Assembly (NCBI GenBank): GCA_025617745.1
Contig: CM046861.1
Span: 18,077,563 to 18,141,562 of the forward strand
Direction of reading: 5' to 3'
Source: Heliocidaris erythrogramma
Lineage: Eukaryota > Echinodermata > Echinoidea > Camarodonta > Echinometridae
DNA length: 64,000 nt
The position numbers and the translations under genes are program-made. The notes below the pieces were generated by a model that was not told where the DNA came from, did no database searches, and saw only the letters and a list, made by a program, of their open reading frames with translations. This document shows, piece by piece, positions 37,871-49,620 of the stretch; positions within the stretch are counted from its first letter, which is position 1; every line of letters starts with the position of its first letter.

Positions 37871-39887
37871 CAAGAGGAAGACACACAGTCGCCATGATTT
37901 CCGCTATCATGACATTGGTATTTCGCTGAACCTTCAGGATAGGAATGATAGTATGTCTATCATGATGGGCTCGTTTAAGTGGAGGCAGCCATGAATAACC
38001 ACATTTTACAAACACAGCGAATAATTGTAAATTGAGATTAAATGTTCTATTTTCATGTCTGTTCGAAGTGAGGAAAGTGACATTCAGTCACGAGCTTTAG
38101 GTTGAAGTTCGAATGTATCATTTTATTAAAGCTGGATTGTAATGGCGCCTTACTTACAGCAAACATTTTTCTTCAAAGCATTTGTTTCAGACAGAAATAC
38201 ATTGATTCTACGTCATGTACGTGCACCAAAATCTTCTTTCTGAAAAGTGTTATAATGGTACTATCCTAAGAAGATTAATACAGATATTACATTATCATGC
38301 ACTTTAAGCTTTTATTTTATTGGAGTGAGGGGGAGAGAGGGCGAGGGCCAATGAGGCGAGTGGAAAAGTGGGGGGAGGGGACGAAAAGGGCAGCTCCTAA
38401 CAAAATAAGTAACCGAATTTTCAGTTACTTAGAAATGATTTCACACTGCTCTTGAACTAAATGAAAACATACAAAATGGATTATTTCTTTCAAACGTTTT
38501 TACTAGGACCTGATCTTAATGTAAAATGGCCAGTTGTATTGTTAAATATAATTGGATTTTGGTTTGTTTCTTTTATATCTGTAAGTATAAAGTATAATTG
38601 TTATAAAGCCAAACTTCAGAAAGTATAAGCAACAACACTTAAACATGTAATTAAATGTGTTGGTGCTCAAAGTGTACATGGCGAAACCTAATATTAAAAC
38701 ACTGAGTATGAAGATACTGATTGGGCTGCTCTGGTAATCCAATTATTATCTGTATATCATTAGTTCATTGGCCGAACTATGTATACATTTTATTTGAATG
38801 TGATGAATGTGAACTAGCTGCCTTGCCTAGAAGAAAACATTTATTAATATTTGAATGCTGTAGTATCCAAAGAATAATTACTTGTGGCATCCAACGGTTG
38901 AAATTGAATCTGCAAGGAAGATTTCAGAAACGATTTCTGGGATCATCATGAATAATTCAATAATATCGAAAGGTCACAGATCGTTGTGTACGTACCCGTC
39001 TCCTTCAAATGGCCAACAGCAATTGTGATTTCCCCAATTTTTGGATTCATAATTGAAAAAAAAGACGACAATGCATGATGTTTAGTCTGATGGAATAAGC
39101 CGATAATTGCAGGAATTGTGAATTCTCATGTGGAGGGTTGTCCGTGAGATCAAAGAGTGCGCTTGAAACATAGACATTTTGAATGGGACTTTAATGATAG
39201 CTCCCTGGTTTAATTACCTTACCACACCACCACATCAACTTTTAATTATGTCACAGGTAACATGTGGAACAGAAGTGACATTAATTTTACAATTTGTTCG
39301 TTTTAGACATCAAAGCCTTACGTGTTTGTGATATATTTATGCTTTTAAAAATGCCACGTAAATCCATTAATATTCACATTATGCACATTCAAGGATGTAA
39401 GCAAATTATCTAATTAATCATTACTTCACATCTACTCAAGATTTCTATTTCTTGGCATTACAATTAGAATATTAGAATATAATGAAAAGAGTGTTGAAAT
39501 GGATGTATATATATGAAAACTGACCTCACAATGATATTCAATCATGTTTAAAAATATTACATGTATAGCTTGTGTTTTTCGAAATTGCTCGATTTACTTT
39601 ATATTTTAAAAAGGATTCATCAGTAAATTTCTGTTTCTATATCTATATTATATTTCGGTGTATAATCGATCTTATCGCGAGAGATTTAAGTTCATGTTCA
39701 GGCTTTCAACATCGGAAGATATTGTAGCAAGGAATTGCTACAATATGGGAAAATGCAATAAGTATATTGCGTGAAGTATCTTTCCAGCTAAATTATAATT
39801 ACAAAACAAGAACTTAAATTAATGGAACATACATAAATAATAAATGAACGAATAATAAATGATAAATGAGCAAGTATATAAATGATA
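37871..39887. other. AT-rich spacer
   Basis: No recognisable genes, RNA or mobile-element structure. Short frames (60-76 codons) carry no motif. Confidence 0.45.
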
Positions 39888-39948
39888 GAGAAGAAGAAGG
39901 AAGAGGAGGAGGAGAAGAAGAAGAAAAATTAAAAAAAAGAAAGAGAAG

Positions 39949-39979
<31 letters not shown>

Positions 39980-40130
39980 GGTAGAAAGGGGAGCGGAAGA
40001 AGAAGATGACGAAGAAGAAAAAAAGAACAAGAAAAAAAAAGAATACGAAGAAAAAGTAGAAGAAGAAGAAGAAAGAGGCGAAGAAGAAGAAGAAGAAGAA
40101 GAAGAAGAAGAAGAAGAAAAGAAGAAGATG
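39888..40130 (+). repeat. GAA-rich microsatellite
   Basis: A long purine tract of GAA/GAAA/GGA units. It produces a spurious glutamate/lysine-rich open frame on the plus strand that runs on into CT-rich DNA, and a serine-rich frame on the minus strand. Uninterrupted GAA can form triplex DNA. Confidence 0.95.
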
Positions 40131-40313
40131 CCTACGTACAGTAGTTGCAGAGAAGCACTACATATTATCACATGCACATCAGCCGTGACGGTGGGCCCTA
40201 CAAGTTGTCAACCACATAGTACATTCATCATAATGATGGATCTGTGTGCGTTATTGAATGTTGAGCATGCTACTCAAACGGGTGATGACATGGAAGATGG
40301 CTTTAGGTACTCA

Positions 40314-40600
40314 CCCCCCCCCCCCGTCTCTCTCTCTCTCTTTCTCTCTCTCTCTCACTCTCCACACTTTCTGTGTCTCTGTTTGTCTCTCTTCACCTCT
40401 CTTTCTCTTTCTCTCCTTATCCTTCTCTCTTTCCTTTTTATAAATCTGTTTTTCTCTCCCTCCGTTTCTTTCCATCTTCCCTCCCTCTCTCTTTTCGCTT
40501 TATGTCTCTCCCCCCCCCCCCCCCCCGCCTCTCTCTCTCTCTCTCTCCTAGTTCTTTTCTCACCCTTCATCTCTCTTTCTCTTTGTACGTGTACGTATCA
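40314..40600 (+). repeat. CT-rich microsatellite with C12 and C17 tracts
   Basis: C12 at 40314-40325, then CT/TTCT repeats, then C17 at 40510-40526 and more CT. Simple sequence only. Confidence 0.92.
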
Positions 40601-40649
40601 ATCTAAGTTCGTTTTAGGTTCTCGGTTTGCTAGAGCGGAGTTATGCTGC

Positions 40650-40697
40650 AGCTGCTGCTACTACTACTACCGCTGCTGCTACTACTGCTACTACAAT
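40650..40697 (+). repeat. CTG/CTA trinucleotide microsatellite
   Basis: Alternating GCTGCT and ACTACT triplets over about 48 bases. Confidence 0.85.
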
Positions 40698-40734
40698 AGA
40701 TTGATGTAGATACACGGAGTATGGGAAGCACGTA

Positions 40735-40980
40735 CCCCCCCCCCCCCTCCCCCATCGAATGGCCAAACAAAAAAGGAATAGAAAGATGAAATAAAGAAAG
40801 GGAGAGAAAGAAACGGAGGGGGAGGCAAAATTAAAAGAGAATGCTGCACCCCTTTCCCACCCTCACCTCTCTCCACGGCCTTATGTTATTCGCATTTCTT
40901 TCAGCAAGTAAGACCCCCCCCCCCCCCACACACACATTACTGCCCATTCAATGTCTGCACCCAGGCTACGCCACTGCTAC
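40735..40980. mobile_element. Possible decayed hAT-type element, one end only
   Basis: The right end reads 'caggctacgccactg' near 40964-40978, the complement of the CAGTGGCGTAGCC-type hAT end seen elsewhere. C13 (40735) and C14 (40914) tracts lie inside. No matching left end was found, so the extent is uncertain. Confidence 0.35.
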
Positions 40981-42169
40981 TACTAATCATAATTATACTG
41001 TGCCAGCTTATGCTTCACTCATCTTCAGTACTCATTATTTGTATTATCCCAACCAGGCTTATGTATTTTCAAAACAGACAAAAAAACACGATTTGACGAA
41101 TCTCTCCAAATGAAATCCGACAAGAGCTGTCAATTTTGTCTCCCACTTATCCAAACCCAGATATATGTTTACGTGCTGATTACCTCCATACAGACATTCA
41201 TTCCTGAGCATGATACCCAGCAAGAGATGCCAATTTACGGAGTAATGATCGCATCCTGGGACACGTAACCTAGTTCTTCCTTCGTAATTTCCGCCCTTTT
41301 TTTCGTTTCGTCTGCCGAGCCTATGTTTACTTCGTCTGTTCTTTTTTTTGTCGGGCAATAAATCTACGGTTTTCAGCATTCCTTAATTAACAACATACTT
41401 TCATCCAGGATGCTTGTGGGAAAGAGGCTCATGTCCTCTACATTCTGTTGGTTGGGGGATGTGGAGGTGGGTGGACATTCAATACACTTAATTCTTCATG
41501 ATTACTGCATAGGCGGGTCCAGGAAAGGAAAGAATGTACTGCCCGACCCCCACATTTTGAATAAAGTGGTAGTAATGATAGATGAGCCCTACCTACAGTC
41601 CTTATTACCCCAGCACCGCCAATACCGATATAACACATTTGAATAGAGAGGGACAAATATAATGCCTTGTCCAACGATGTAAGCACCGATGAAGGATTGA
41701 AGCCAGCAGGACCTCTCGAATAAAAGTAAAACCCACCACCAATATACCATAGTACTCCTACTTAGACTACTCTTCTCAATGATCATGAACATTTCCAGGT
41801 TTCAAACATTTTACCCTTCCCCGTCTTTCTAACAAACCTACACCCGCCTAAGTCGTGACTGTAAAATGCGAACATTCGGTATACAGTACATGAAGTCCCA
41901 ACGTCTCTCGAATGTTTGACATGAAATGGGAGATCTTGGTGCTTTGCAATTGATTAGATCTGAGGAATTAGGAAATCAGATAGCAAGTTCTCCCTTTTTT
42001 ACCCCCCCTCCCTCTCTCTCTCTCTCTCTATTTGAGGTTCCTCTCAAAGTTCCTCTTATGGGTGACGGATTAAGGATTGTAAAACAGAGGGGACATCCGC
42101 AAAACCTATCATGTGCATGTTATGGTAGGTGTCAAAAAAGACAGCACGCCTTTAAAACGGTTACATGTA

Positions 42170-42393
42170 GTTTTCCGCATGTTCATAATTCCGAAAGTGA
42201 AAAAAAGGTTCGTATTTCCGAAGGTTCGTAATTCCGGAAAGTTATGTAGGGCTCTATTGTATTTTCGGAATTACAAACCTTCAGAATTATAAACCCTTTT
42301 TCATTTTCGGAATTACGAACCCTATTTCATTTTCAGAATTATGAACCCCTTGCAATGGGAAATTTGCTTTCTGAATTACGAACCTTCGGAAAA
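42170..42393. repeat. GTTCGTAATTCCG array in both orientations
   Basis: The word GGTTCGTAATTCCG and variants occur in plus orientation at about 42175-42240. From 42262 to 42393 the complement (TTCGGAATTACGAACC and variants) recurs at least five times, about every 25 bases. The two halves face each other around about 42250, so the block can fold on itself. There is no coding capacity. It is followed by C11 (42401) and C15 (42522) tracts. Confidence 0.75.
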
Positions 42394-42539
42394 ACGAGTA
42401 CCCCCCCCCCCTTTAAATTATGCGCGTTTTGTGGGAGTAAGTAAAGTGATAATGCGCGCAAAATATATATAATGGGATACAACTTACACCTCACCCGAAA
42501 AAAGGGGAAGAGTGCATTTTGCCCCCCCCCCCCCCCGTT

Positions 42540-43584
42540 GGATCCGTCATGGTCCTTTCTTAACCGAATACCGTTTCTTCCCCCCCATTTTCTTTCACGT
42601 AGCCTAAACTTTGACTTTATAGTTATATTCTTCTTCTTCTATTAAAGTACAGGCCACCTTGTTGTCGTTGGAGATTCGTATTATCTACAGTAGATATTAA
42701 CGCATTTCTCATACAGTCCATTTCCATTATCGGATATTTACACCAAATTGGTTTGATAAAAGGGAATAACTGCCAGCTAATGTTTATTGGAAGTAATTAG
42801 GAAATACCTTTAAAGGATGGGCAGTAGGGATAATTGAGCAAATACTGAGAAATACCTGTCTACTTTTTACGTTGCGAAATTGTCAGTGTGTAGGAGTTTC
42901 TTTGCCATTCAACAAGAAACTTGTGAATTTGTTTGCTTCATCACGTCAAAGTAAAGTTTTCATTACTCTTTGATCAGCAAATCCGCTGCCTCATTGTAAC
43001 TTAAAGATATAAATAAACAAACAAACAATAATGATAGTCCCCACGACAGCTGACTTGATTTCTGTCAAGTCAACTACAAAAGCTCGTCTACTGGACAACC
43101 CAGTTGACAACCCACATAGGACCCTGCATGGTCACAAGGCGGAATGTGATCCCCAGCCAGGTCCCTCCAGGTATTTAGCCCCAACAATTTGACATTGATG
43201 TAAGGAAGTCAGATTACACGCCAATGAGATGAATCCAATATCTTTAATTTACAAGGCAGAACTGATCAAATGACTTTGGCATCGAGTTCCAGCACATGCC
43301 TGATGGTTAGGGGTACGGTGCGGGACGGGTGCTACCGCGGACTCTGAGGCGGGTTAAAGCTGGGATAGGATGGATTGCTGTGTGTAGGGGTCATGTAATG
43401 GGGGGCAAATGAATACATTGATTTCAACAGTGGTCGTTCTGTCTTTTACCAAAGTAGCTGAAAGGCTGAATTGCAAATTGGATACTAGTTCACACGAGAT
43501 TGTATCATTTAAGTGGACACATTCACGTACACTGCTTGAAAAGCAGCTTGAAAATAACCTATTCAGTTTCGAAGTTGAATTCTT
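42540..43584. other. Spacer without genes
   Basis: No recognisable structure apart from low-complexity ATAAACAAACAAAC near 43010. Confidence 0.45.
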
Positions 43585-43954
43585 GGAAAGGTGAAAAATA
43601 GTTTGTGAGTTTTTTTCATTAATATTATGTCAGTTTGGAAGAACATCATAGTAGAAATGTCCCCTGAAGGGATCGCTCCTCAAATGCTCTCATAATCGAA
43701 ATATGACGAAGAATAGCTGTTCACATTCATGTCACAGATGTATGCATTTCATATGCACATTTATGTGTGCAGTGCATGCGCTTTTCAGCGAGATTGGGTT
43801 AATTTCTTATCATTTTCATGATTCCAAAACCTCAGAGTATTCATCTATTGTAATGTAGACATGATAACCCTTTCACAATTGCTTTGAGACAGTTTATTTG
43901 CAATGTAAGCACATGACCAAACTCAACTTTATCTTTATCTTTAATTGGTTATCA
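43585..43954 (+). mobile_element. TTAA-ended dispersed repeat, copy 2
   Basis: About 370 bases from GGAAAGGTGAAAAATAG to TTTATCTTTAA. It aligns by eye with 54416-54772 throughout: 'gtttg(g)gagaa(t/c)atcat...gaaatgtcccctgaa', 'gcatgcgcttttcag', 'atttcttatc', 'gattccaaaacc', 'gacagttta' and 'ctcaactttatcttt'. Non-coding. Ends of type TTAAAGGT...ATCTTTAA form a short inverted repeat. Confidence 0.7.
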
Positions 43955-44044
43955 ATTATATTTTTGCAGAGATTGTGAGTTATTGAATCAATAACCCAAT
44001 TGCTATTATTGTACTAGAGTCGTTGATATTGCCAATATGTAATT

Positions 44045-44325
44045 ATAATATAATAATAATATTGGATATTTATATAGCGCTCATATCCACCATGAATGGT
44101 GCTCAAGGCGCTATATTACCCTGGGATTAGCCCAGCTGCCCTATAAGGCGCTGAAAGCATTCAAGGAAAAATTCCTACCAGGTACCCATTTACTACACCT
44201 GGGTGGAGAGTGGCAAATGTAGATTAATGTCTTTCCAAAGGACATTAGTGCCGCGGCGGGACTCGAACCGCGAACCATGAGATCCGCAGTCCGGTGACGT
44301 ATCCACTAGACCACGACACCTCTAC
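44045..44325 (-). mobile_element. tRNA-derived SINE, copy 2
   Basis: On the minus strand the head begins near 44325. It carries A box TGGTCTAGTGG (44313-44303) and perfect B box GGTTCGAGTCC (44269-44259), 33 bases apart. Next comes CACTAATGTCCTTTGGAAAG, homologous to the 25.8-kb copy, a body with 'ctgggtgtagtaaatgg', and a tail GAGCGCTATATAAATATCC running into AATATTATT. Length is about 280 bases, normal for a tRNA-SINE. An independent tRNA gene is excluded by the SINE body. Confidence 0.88.
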
Positions 44326-44399
44326 ATTGTGTAAACTTTTAAAGAGTTCGTTATTTTATATTGTGTTTTATCATGATTCAGTTTTCATATGAAATGTTG

Positions 44400-44625
44400 A
44401 TTTTATATTCATTTATTTACAAATACATCATCATAAAAATAATCATACATAGAAAAACGGTTCGTCATAAGCGAACCTTGAGTTGACGTCCTGATCATAA
44501 ATAAAATGATTTTATAATCTATGTATTTGTTTTGTAAAACAAACAGTATCAGCCTTCTGGCTGCATGTTTTGTTGTTTTTAATAAACCATTTCAATTCAA
44601 TTCAATTAAATTCAATTCACACATG
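44400..44625 (+). mobile_element. Probable LINE 3' end
   Basis: The sequence ends TTTTTAATAAACCATTTCAA followed by (TTCAA)n, the style of 3' terminus seen in several non-LTR families. A small hairpin CAGCCTTCTGGCTG precedes it. No RT motif remains, so this is inferred from the tail only. Confidence 0.4.
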
Positions 44626-44704
44626 CATTGGTTTCAAGGTTAATTTCTAAATCTGGACCAAACTTAACTGACATGTTGTAAGAAACGGTGATAAATGCAT
44701 TGGT

Positions 44705-44765
44705 TTCCGGACATTTATATAGCGCTCTTCTGTTCCTCACCACTATTACTAAGTCTGGACGGCAA
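44705..44765 (-). mobile_element. SINE/LINE tail fragment
   Basis: ACATTTATATAGCGCTCTTC matches the tail of the SINE ending at 44045 (TTTATATAGCGCTCAT). Only about 60 bases remain recognisable. Confidence 0.4.
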
Positions 44766-44769
44766 ACTT

Positions 44770-45538
44770 AAAGGAACCTGCCATCATAACTGGAAGAGTA
44801 AAATGTGATTAGTGATTCGAAACGAATGCTGTGTTTTTTATTACCTTATTATGACGCTCACTATTAGAAGATGCATTCCTTCATTTTGTTTTCAAAATAA
44901 TTAGCCGAAACGTGATAGATTATACATCTCAGTTAAGAAGATGTGTTTAAAAAACTTTAAAGGATTCTTGAGGTAAGATAGGATAATTTGTCCATTTGGT
45001 TAGTAAAGACAATAGAAAAACAGAGCATGATTCATGTAAAGAATAAGGTAGGATGCACTGTATTTTTTTCTTCGCAATATGGTTTGACACTACATTAGGT
45101 ATGCTCCATGCATATCAATCCCCTGATAAAGCAAGACTAGTCAAATTTAGTCGACCAAGATGTAAATATTTTTGTTATTTATATCACAGGACTCTTTTAT
45201 TAAAGCAGGCCTCCAGGCTCTGAAAAGACTACCCTGTTTTAATTAAACCGTAATAAATAAATCTGATTCTTGTCATCCTCATTAAATATATTTTAATAAA
45301 ATCTTGTGACGACAAGGCTTTATCATAATATCCAAAGTAAAAATATTATTTGTCCAAAGGTAAACATTTTGGAATATGGAAAAGACGAATATAGAAGAAT
45401 ATAGAAAAGACGGACGAAAATGTTATGTGTTGTAAAACAATATGCACTCAAAAGTACTCAGATTGACATGACCTACATAAAAGCATATATACAAATATTA
45501 TTTTGAAAGGCAGTAGCTTTGGTCAGTAGAGACTGAAA
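44770..45538. other. AT-rich spacer
   Basis: Nothing recognised. Confidence 0.45.
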
Positions 45539-45539
45539 G

Positions 45540-45702
45540 GGGCAGGAGGCAAGCTGAGGGAGCTGAGGGAGAAAAAGAAGTAAAGAGAAAGAGATAGAGA
45601 GATAGAGAGTGAGAGAGGTGTAGAGAAAGGAGAAAGAGAGATACAGGAAAATAAAATATGAAACAGAAAAAATAGAACACAAGAGAGAGAGAGAGAGAGT
45701 AC
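45540..45702 (+). repeat. GA-rich microsatellite
   Basis: GAGAGA/GATAGA-rich purine tract with imperfect units. Leucine/serine-rich minus-strand frames across it are low-complexity artefacts. Confidence 0.9.
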
Positions 45703-46819
45703 GGGATGAAAACCTGATTGACATACGTAATTGAGATGCATGCCTTTCATTTGTGCTGGTAACGAAGGAGGACAGCTCTATTATTAATAACCATGATACT
45801 AATCTAATCAGACATCGACCATTCTATGGTCATTCAGCTGGACCATGAATGACTCACGTTTTACGGTGATCATTCATTTTGCTGGTGAGATATATTTTAC
45901 TCGCTTGAAGTGAAATAGGCAAAGCTTAAAATTGTGCCCCTAAAATTCATCTGTGTTTTGTTTCTCCATCCGGTCTTCGTTGTTAAGCTTGTAAGTGTGA
46001 TTCGTAATCAACCAACAGGAAGATAGACACCATCTTAATTTCATCAATTAAAATGAAAGTTCGGGTTGGCAAGGGGCTTGCCCCTCCCCAATCATTACAA
46101 TGTGCCCTACATGGAGCAAATTATTCACAGTAATGCGTTTGTCCTCATTATGCCCTCATTTTGACCCCATCATCATGATCATGAAGATGGATTGACACAC
46201 ATGTAAACACGTATAATTACTATTTAGCTTACTTGGTGCAGCCTAGGTAATTATTCTCATTTTCACCTTATCATGTGACTTTTCGTAACGCTCATATATA
46301 TTCTACTATGTCAAAATTCATCCATCTTTCACATTGTCTGCCCCTAGACTTCTTCTGTGTGCTCTGGATGTCAAGTCAAAGCTCTCTTCCTTGTTAAATG
46401 ACTAGCCATCCTATTGGTGTTTTTTTTTTAATCCTAAAAAGGTTTGTTCCTCAAATCCCGATTATAGGGTTGGGTAAATAAGTGTTAAGTATATAATGTT
46501 TCGTCCACGGTTGAAGTTAGGAATTCGGTTAAGTGACCATGGAACAATATTGTCGCCGGAGCATTTGTCGTAAAACCCCTTCTTGTAACACAGATCAATG
46601 ACCTTTCCATCACTCTTGGAATGATTCTAGGTTTCTCCTTGAGTCAACGTGCTGTTGTCCGCTTGCATTATCTTCTAAGACTGAAATAATGTAGATGTAT
46701 CCTTCGTGATCATTACACGAACTGTGAATTTGCCTTAAAGGTCATCCGAAAAAACATGAAATACCGTGACCTAATAGGGGTACCCCAAATGTACCTTCAA
46801 CAGCCTGACCTTTGCTGGA
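45703..46819. other. Spacer without recognisable genes
   Basis: No domain or repeat structure recognised. Confidence 0.45.
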
Positions 46820-46933
46820 CCAATTCAGTAGCTTTCCACTGCCTATGGCCTAACTCGATCGGCCATTCCGGTAACTGACCAATGCCCATGGCGTAGCCTG
46901 ACCATTCCAGTTGCTGACCACTGCCTGTAGCGA
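46820..46933 (+). repeat. ~40-bp minisatellite, three units
   Basis: Three imperfect units of the form CCA(A)TTC(C)(A/G)GT...GCTGACCACTGCCTATGGCG. They begin near 46820, 46863 and 46900, with CCATTCCGGTAACTGACCA and CCATTCCAGTTGCTGACCA as the better conserved pair. Confidence 0.65.
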
Positions 46934-47393
46934 CGTTAAGCTCCAATGGTCGATTATAGACAAAGGACATAATTGGGAATAATTGACGGATGGCGTGAAG
47001 GGTGCCAAATGTCAATATTGATTAATGCTGAATTCATTTCAAGAGCACTAGAATTAAATCTGGGGTCAGGAAGGGAAAGGTCTATGCCCGATGAAGTAGA
47101 AATGTCAGCAGCCGTGCTCATAAAAAAAGTTTCATTTGAAAGTAAAGGTAGATTTGTCACTGTACGATTAGAATAAATTGTATTGTGGTTTTAACAAAAA
47201 ATGGAAAAAAGCGGTAGATATCTTTGAAACATTCCTTGTATCGCTGTAAGTAAATTCAGCACTTTAACAATTTATGTTGTCACCAATGAAATATATTGCC
47301 ATGTTTTGTGCATTATGTGCAGTTTATTCTCTACCGTTGCTTTCTTTCGGATGAATAAGATATTTGCAGAACTACAAAGTATGTTGCTTAATA

Positions 47394-47395
<2 letters not shown>
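46934..47395. other. AT-rich spacer
   Basis: Nothing recognised. Confidence 0.45.

Positions 47396-47425
<30 letters not shown>
47396..47425 (+). repeat. (AT)n microsatellite
   Basis: Thirty bases of uninterrupted AT. Confidence 0.95.
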
Positions 47426-47429
<4 letters not shown>

Positions 47430-48303
47430 GCAGATAGCAAATGCGAAAGTTGGTTTTATTATTCTAAAATTATCTCTAAATATTTATGGGGGCAGAAGAA
47501 TAATCGAAAGAAACATAAAAAAAGAGTAGGGTTCATCAGATATTTACACAAGTAAAATTTATTCTCAATTTGTAAATGACTTGATTTACATATTGCTGCT
47601 TTAAGGTTTATTCACAGCATATTCAGCTGATACCCCCCCCCCCCATCTCTTTAAAACCTTGTCGTGTTTTCGGACATCTTCCAACATCTTGAATCCCATG
47701 AATGAAGACCACTTTCTTTCAGGCCATTCTCGTGTTGACGTCTTTGTTGCTTATTGATGTACCCTAGCACATTCACTATCACGTCAATGGATATTAAGTC
47801 TCCTTTCCAGTTTGTCAAGCGCGGGTCTGTTGCAGTCGGCTCTCATAAAAATCTGTCAGTGTCTTCTCCGCGTTACGTCAGTCGAACCTAGAAGCGGTAG
47901 CCATGTCATTTCAAGATGCTTTCTTTATGAATCACCATCTTCCGCTCAACAAGAATAAGAGCTGGAGGATATTTATCCTGCCACGTTTTTCTAAAGTGGA
48001 TCAGAGACACAACAGAAGAAGGAATCTGTCTATTTCTTGTCAGGCTATATCTACGGTTTGGAGAACTGGATGAAAAATAATTAAGCCTACAACTGGTTCG
48101 ATGAAAGACGACTCAACGCAAGTCTAAATACCGTGACCATATGTATGCATTATTAGTATTTGTTTTATACCATTATACGTCCGGCTTTGAGGCATGATTG
48201 ACTTTACGCGCACTATATGGATACAAATTAATCTGGTTTGTGCTGTACATTATTATTGGTATTGATTTGCTGCCATCGTATGCATTTTTTAATAAAATAC
48301 ATA
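47430..48303. other. Spacer with C12 tract
   Basis: C12 at 47633-47644. No gene or other element recognised. Confidence 0.45.
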
Positions 48304-48395
48304 CCCCCCCCCCCTTACAGTTCCTGTTACATGTTTACTGTTTTGTGTCTGTAGTCTATATATATGCTTGTCTTATTTTTTATGTTTGTCTTTTT

Positions 48396-48434
48396 GCCTC
48401 TGACGAAGATTCTGCTAGGATCGAAAGCTCAGGC
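48396..48434 (+). ncRNA. Hammerhead-like motif, family 2, intact core
   Basis: Order of parts: GCCT (closing stem), CTGACGA (fits CUGANGA exactly), one extra A, GATTC-TGCTA-GGATC (5-bp hairpin with one G-U), GAAA, GC, TC (UH, the expected cleavage dinucleotide), AGGC (pairs with GCCT). All conserved core boxes of a hammerhead ribozyme are present, with stem III reduced to the A-U pair around GC. The extra A before stem II departs from the canonical core. Small hammerheads with minimal stem III are known from Penelope-like elements, a relic of which lies at 26.5-27.25 kb. Activity is untested. Confidence 0.5.
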
Positions 48435-48766
48435 CCCTTTTGACTCCATTTTACTCCATTGGCTCGCTATTATTGGATAAGCAGTTTTCAGCAGTTTTTT
48501 TTTCCATATTTAGTTCCTTCTCTGCTGTTGCATCACTTCACCGTGATCCTCCTTATCCTCTTCGTTTTTGTCTGTCCTGTTTTGGATAGTTGTTTTAGTC
48601 CAAGTTTATGCTTTTTTGTCTTTCTCCTACAGTTCGACTTTCAGATTGTGGTTTTGTTTCCATTGTTTTGTGCCCCCAGCCCCCCTTACAGTTTCTGTTA
48701 CATGTATACTGTTTTGTGTCTGTAGTCTATATATATTCTTGTCTTGTTTTTTATGTTTGTCTTTTT

Positions 48767-48805
48767 GCCTCTGACGAAGATTCTGCTAGGATCCAAAGCT
48801 AAGGC
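48767..48805 (+). ncRNA. Hammerhead-like motif, family 2, core-mutant copy
   Basis: Identical in layout to 48396-48434: GCCT, CTGACGA, A, GATTC-TGCTA-GGATC, then CAAA instead of GAAA, GC, TA (also a valid UH), AGGC. The G-to-C change hits the essential G12 position, so this copy should be inactive if the other is a hammerhead. Confidence 0.45.
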
Positions 48806-48878
48806 CCCTTTTGACTCCATTTTACTCCATTGGCTCGCTATTATTGGATAAGCAGTTTTCAGCAGTTTGTTTTCCATA

Positions 48879-49458
48879 AAATACATTTCAAATATAAATT
48901 CTAAATAATTATCTATTTTGATAGCTATGAAAAAAGCAATAAAATGAAAGTTGAAGACATTCCCTCATCCGTGATTTAGATTGTCATTTTTTAAAAAATG
49001 CAACTATAAAAGCCTTATATATCCAATGCTAGAAATTTAATAAAATAGACTGTACAACCAGTTGTGATTCTAAACGGTCAGCAAACCTTCCTTTAATAAC
49101 AATAATAATACGATTTTAATCTTCATGGCGTGTATATAGTATAGAGAGAAAGTAAAGGGTTCGATTTTCTCACTTAAGAATGAATTTTTAAGAAATAAGT
49201 TAAAGGTATGTATTCTTTTCAAATTTCTCCTATTAATTGGGGGAAAAGCAACAAAAGAAAGAGGGAAATAACAGATGTTGAAATAGTGCCCTTCAAGAAA
49301 TATAGAAGAGAAAATGAAGATGAGAAAGGACAAAGGGTAAAATGCACTATAGTGCTTTTACTCGCCCCAGGGTCAAGATTATGCTTCAACACGGGGGCCA
49401 TTATTTCACCCAGTAATAGCGGGAGATAACAATCGATGGTTTAAAGTGTCGTGTCAGT
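48879..49458. other. AT-rich spacer
   Basis: Nothing recognised. Confidence 0.45.
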
Positions 49459-49490
<32 letters not shown>

Positions 49491-49507
49491 GGGGAGAGAG
49501 AGGGAGA

Positions 49508-49538
<31 letters not shown>

Positions 49539-49620
49539 TAACAGAGACTGACAGAAAGAGGGGAGGTGATAGAGAGAGGGAGAGGGAGAGAGAGAGAGAG
49601 ATCCAAAACGTAAAAGAAAG
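49459..49620 (+). repeat. GA-rich microsatellite
   Basis: Mostly (GA)n and GGGAGA units over about 160 bases. Arg/Glu-rich and Leu/Ser-rich frames are artefacts. Confidence 0.95.

Larger units (their letters stand above)
48309..48878 (+). repeat. Tandem duplication of a ~198-bp block containing a hammerhead-like motif
   Basis: 48309-48507 and 48681-48878 are about 95% alike: CCCCCTTACAG(T)T(C/T)CTGTTACATG, 'tgtctgtagtctatatat', 'ctgacgaagattctgctagg', 'ttactccattggctcgctat' and 'ggataagcagttttcagcag'. The offset is about 371 bases. A different spacer of about 173 bases lies between them. The paired arrangement resembles duplicated terminal repeats of a small retroelement, but no coding sequence links them. 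Confidence 0.8.

Noticed and set aside
39978-40709. 243-codon open frame, the longest in the window
   Set aside because: Runs through GAA, CT and poly-C microsatellites; Glu/Lys then Ser/Leu-rich translation with no domain.
44255-44325. tRNA gene with perfect B box
   Set aside because: Same reasoning: head of a SINE with a 'gcgctatata' tail.
48459-48802. Overlapping membrane-protein-like frames (Phe/Leu/Cys rich)
   Set aside because: Three overlapping frames in T-rich duplicated repeat DNA with no domain; hydrophobicity reflects T content.
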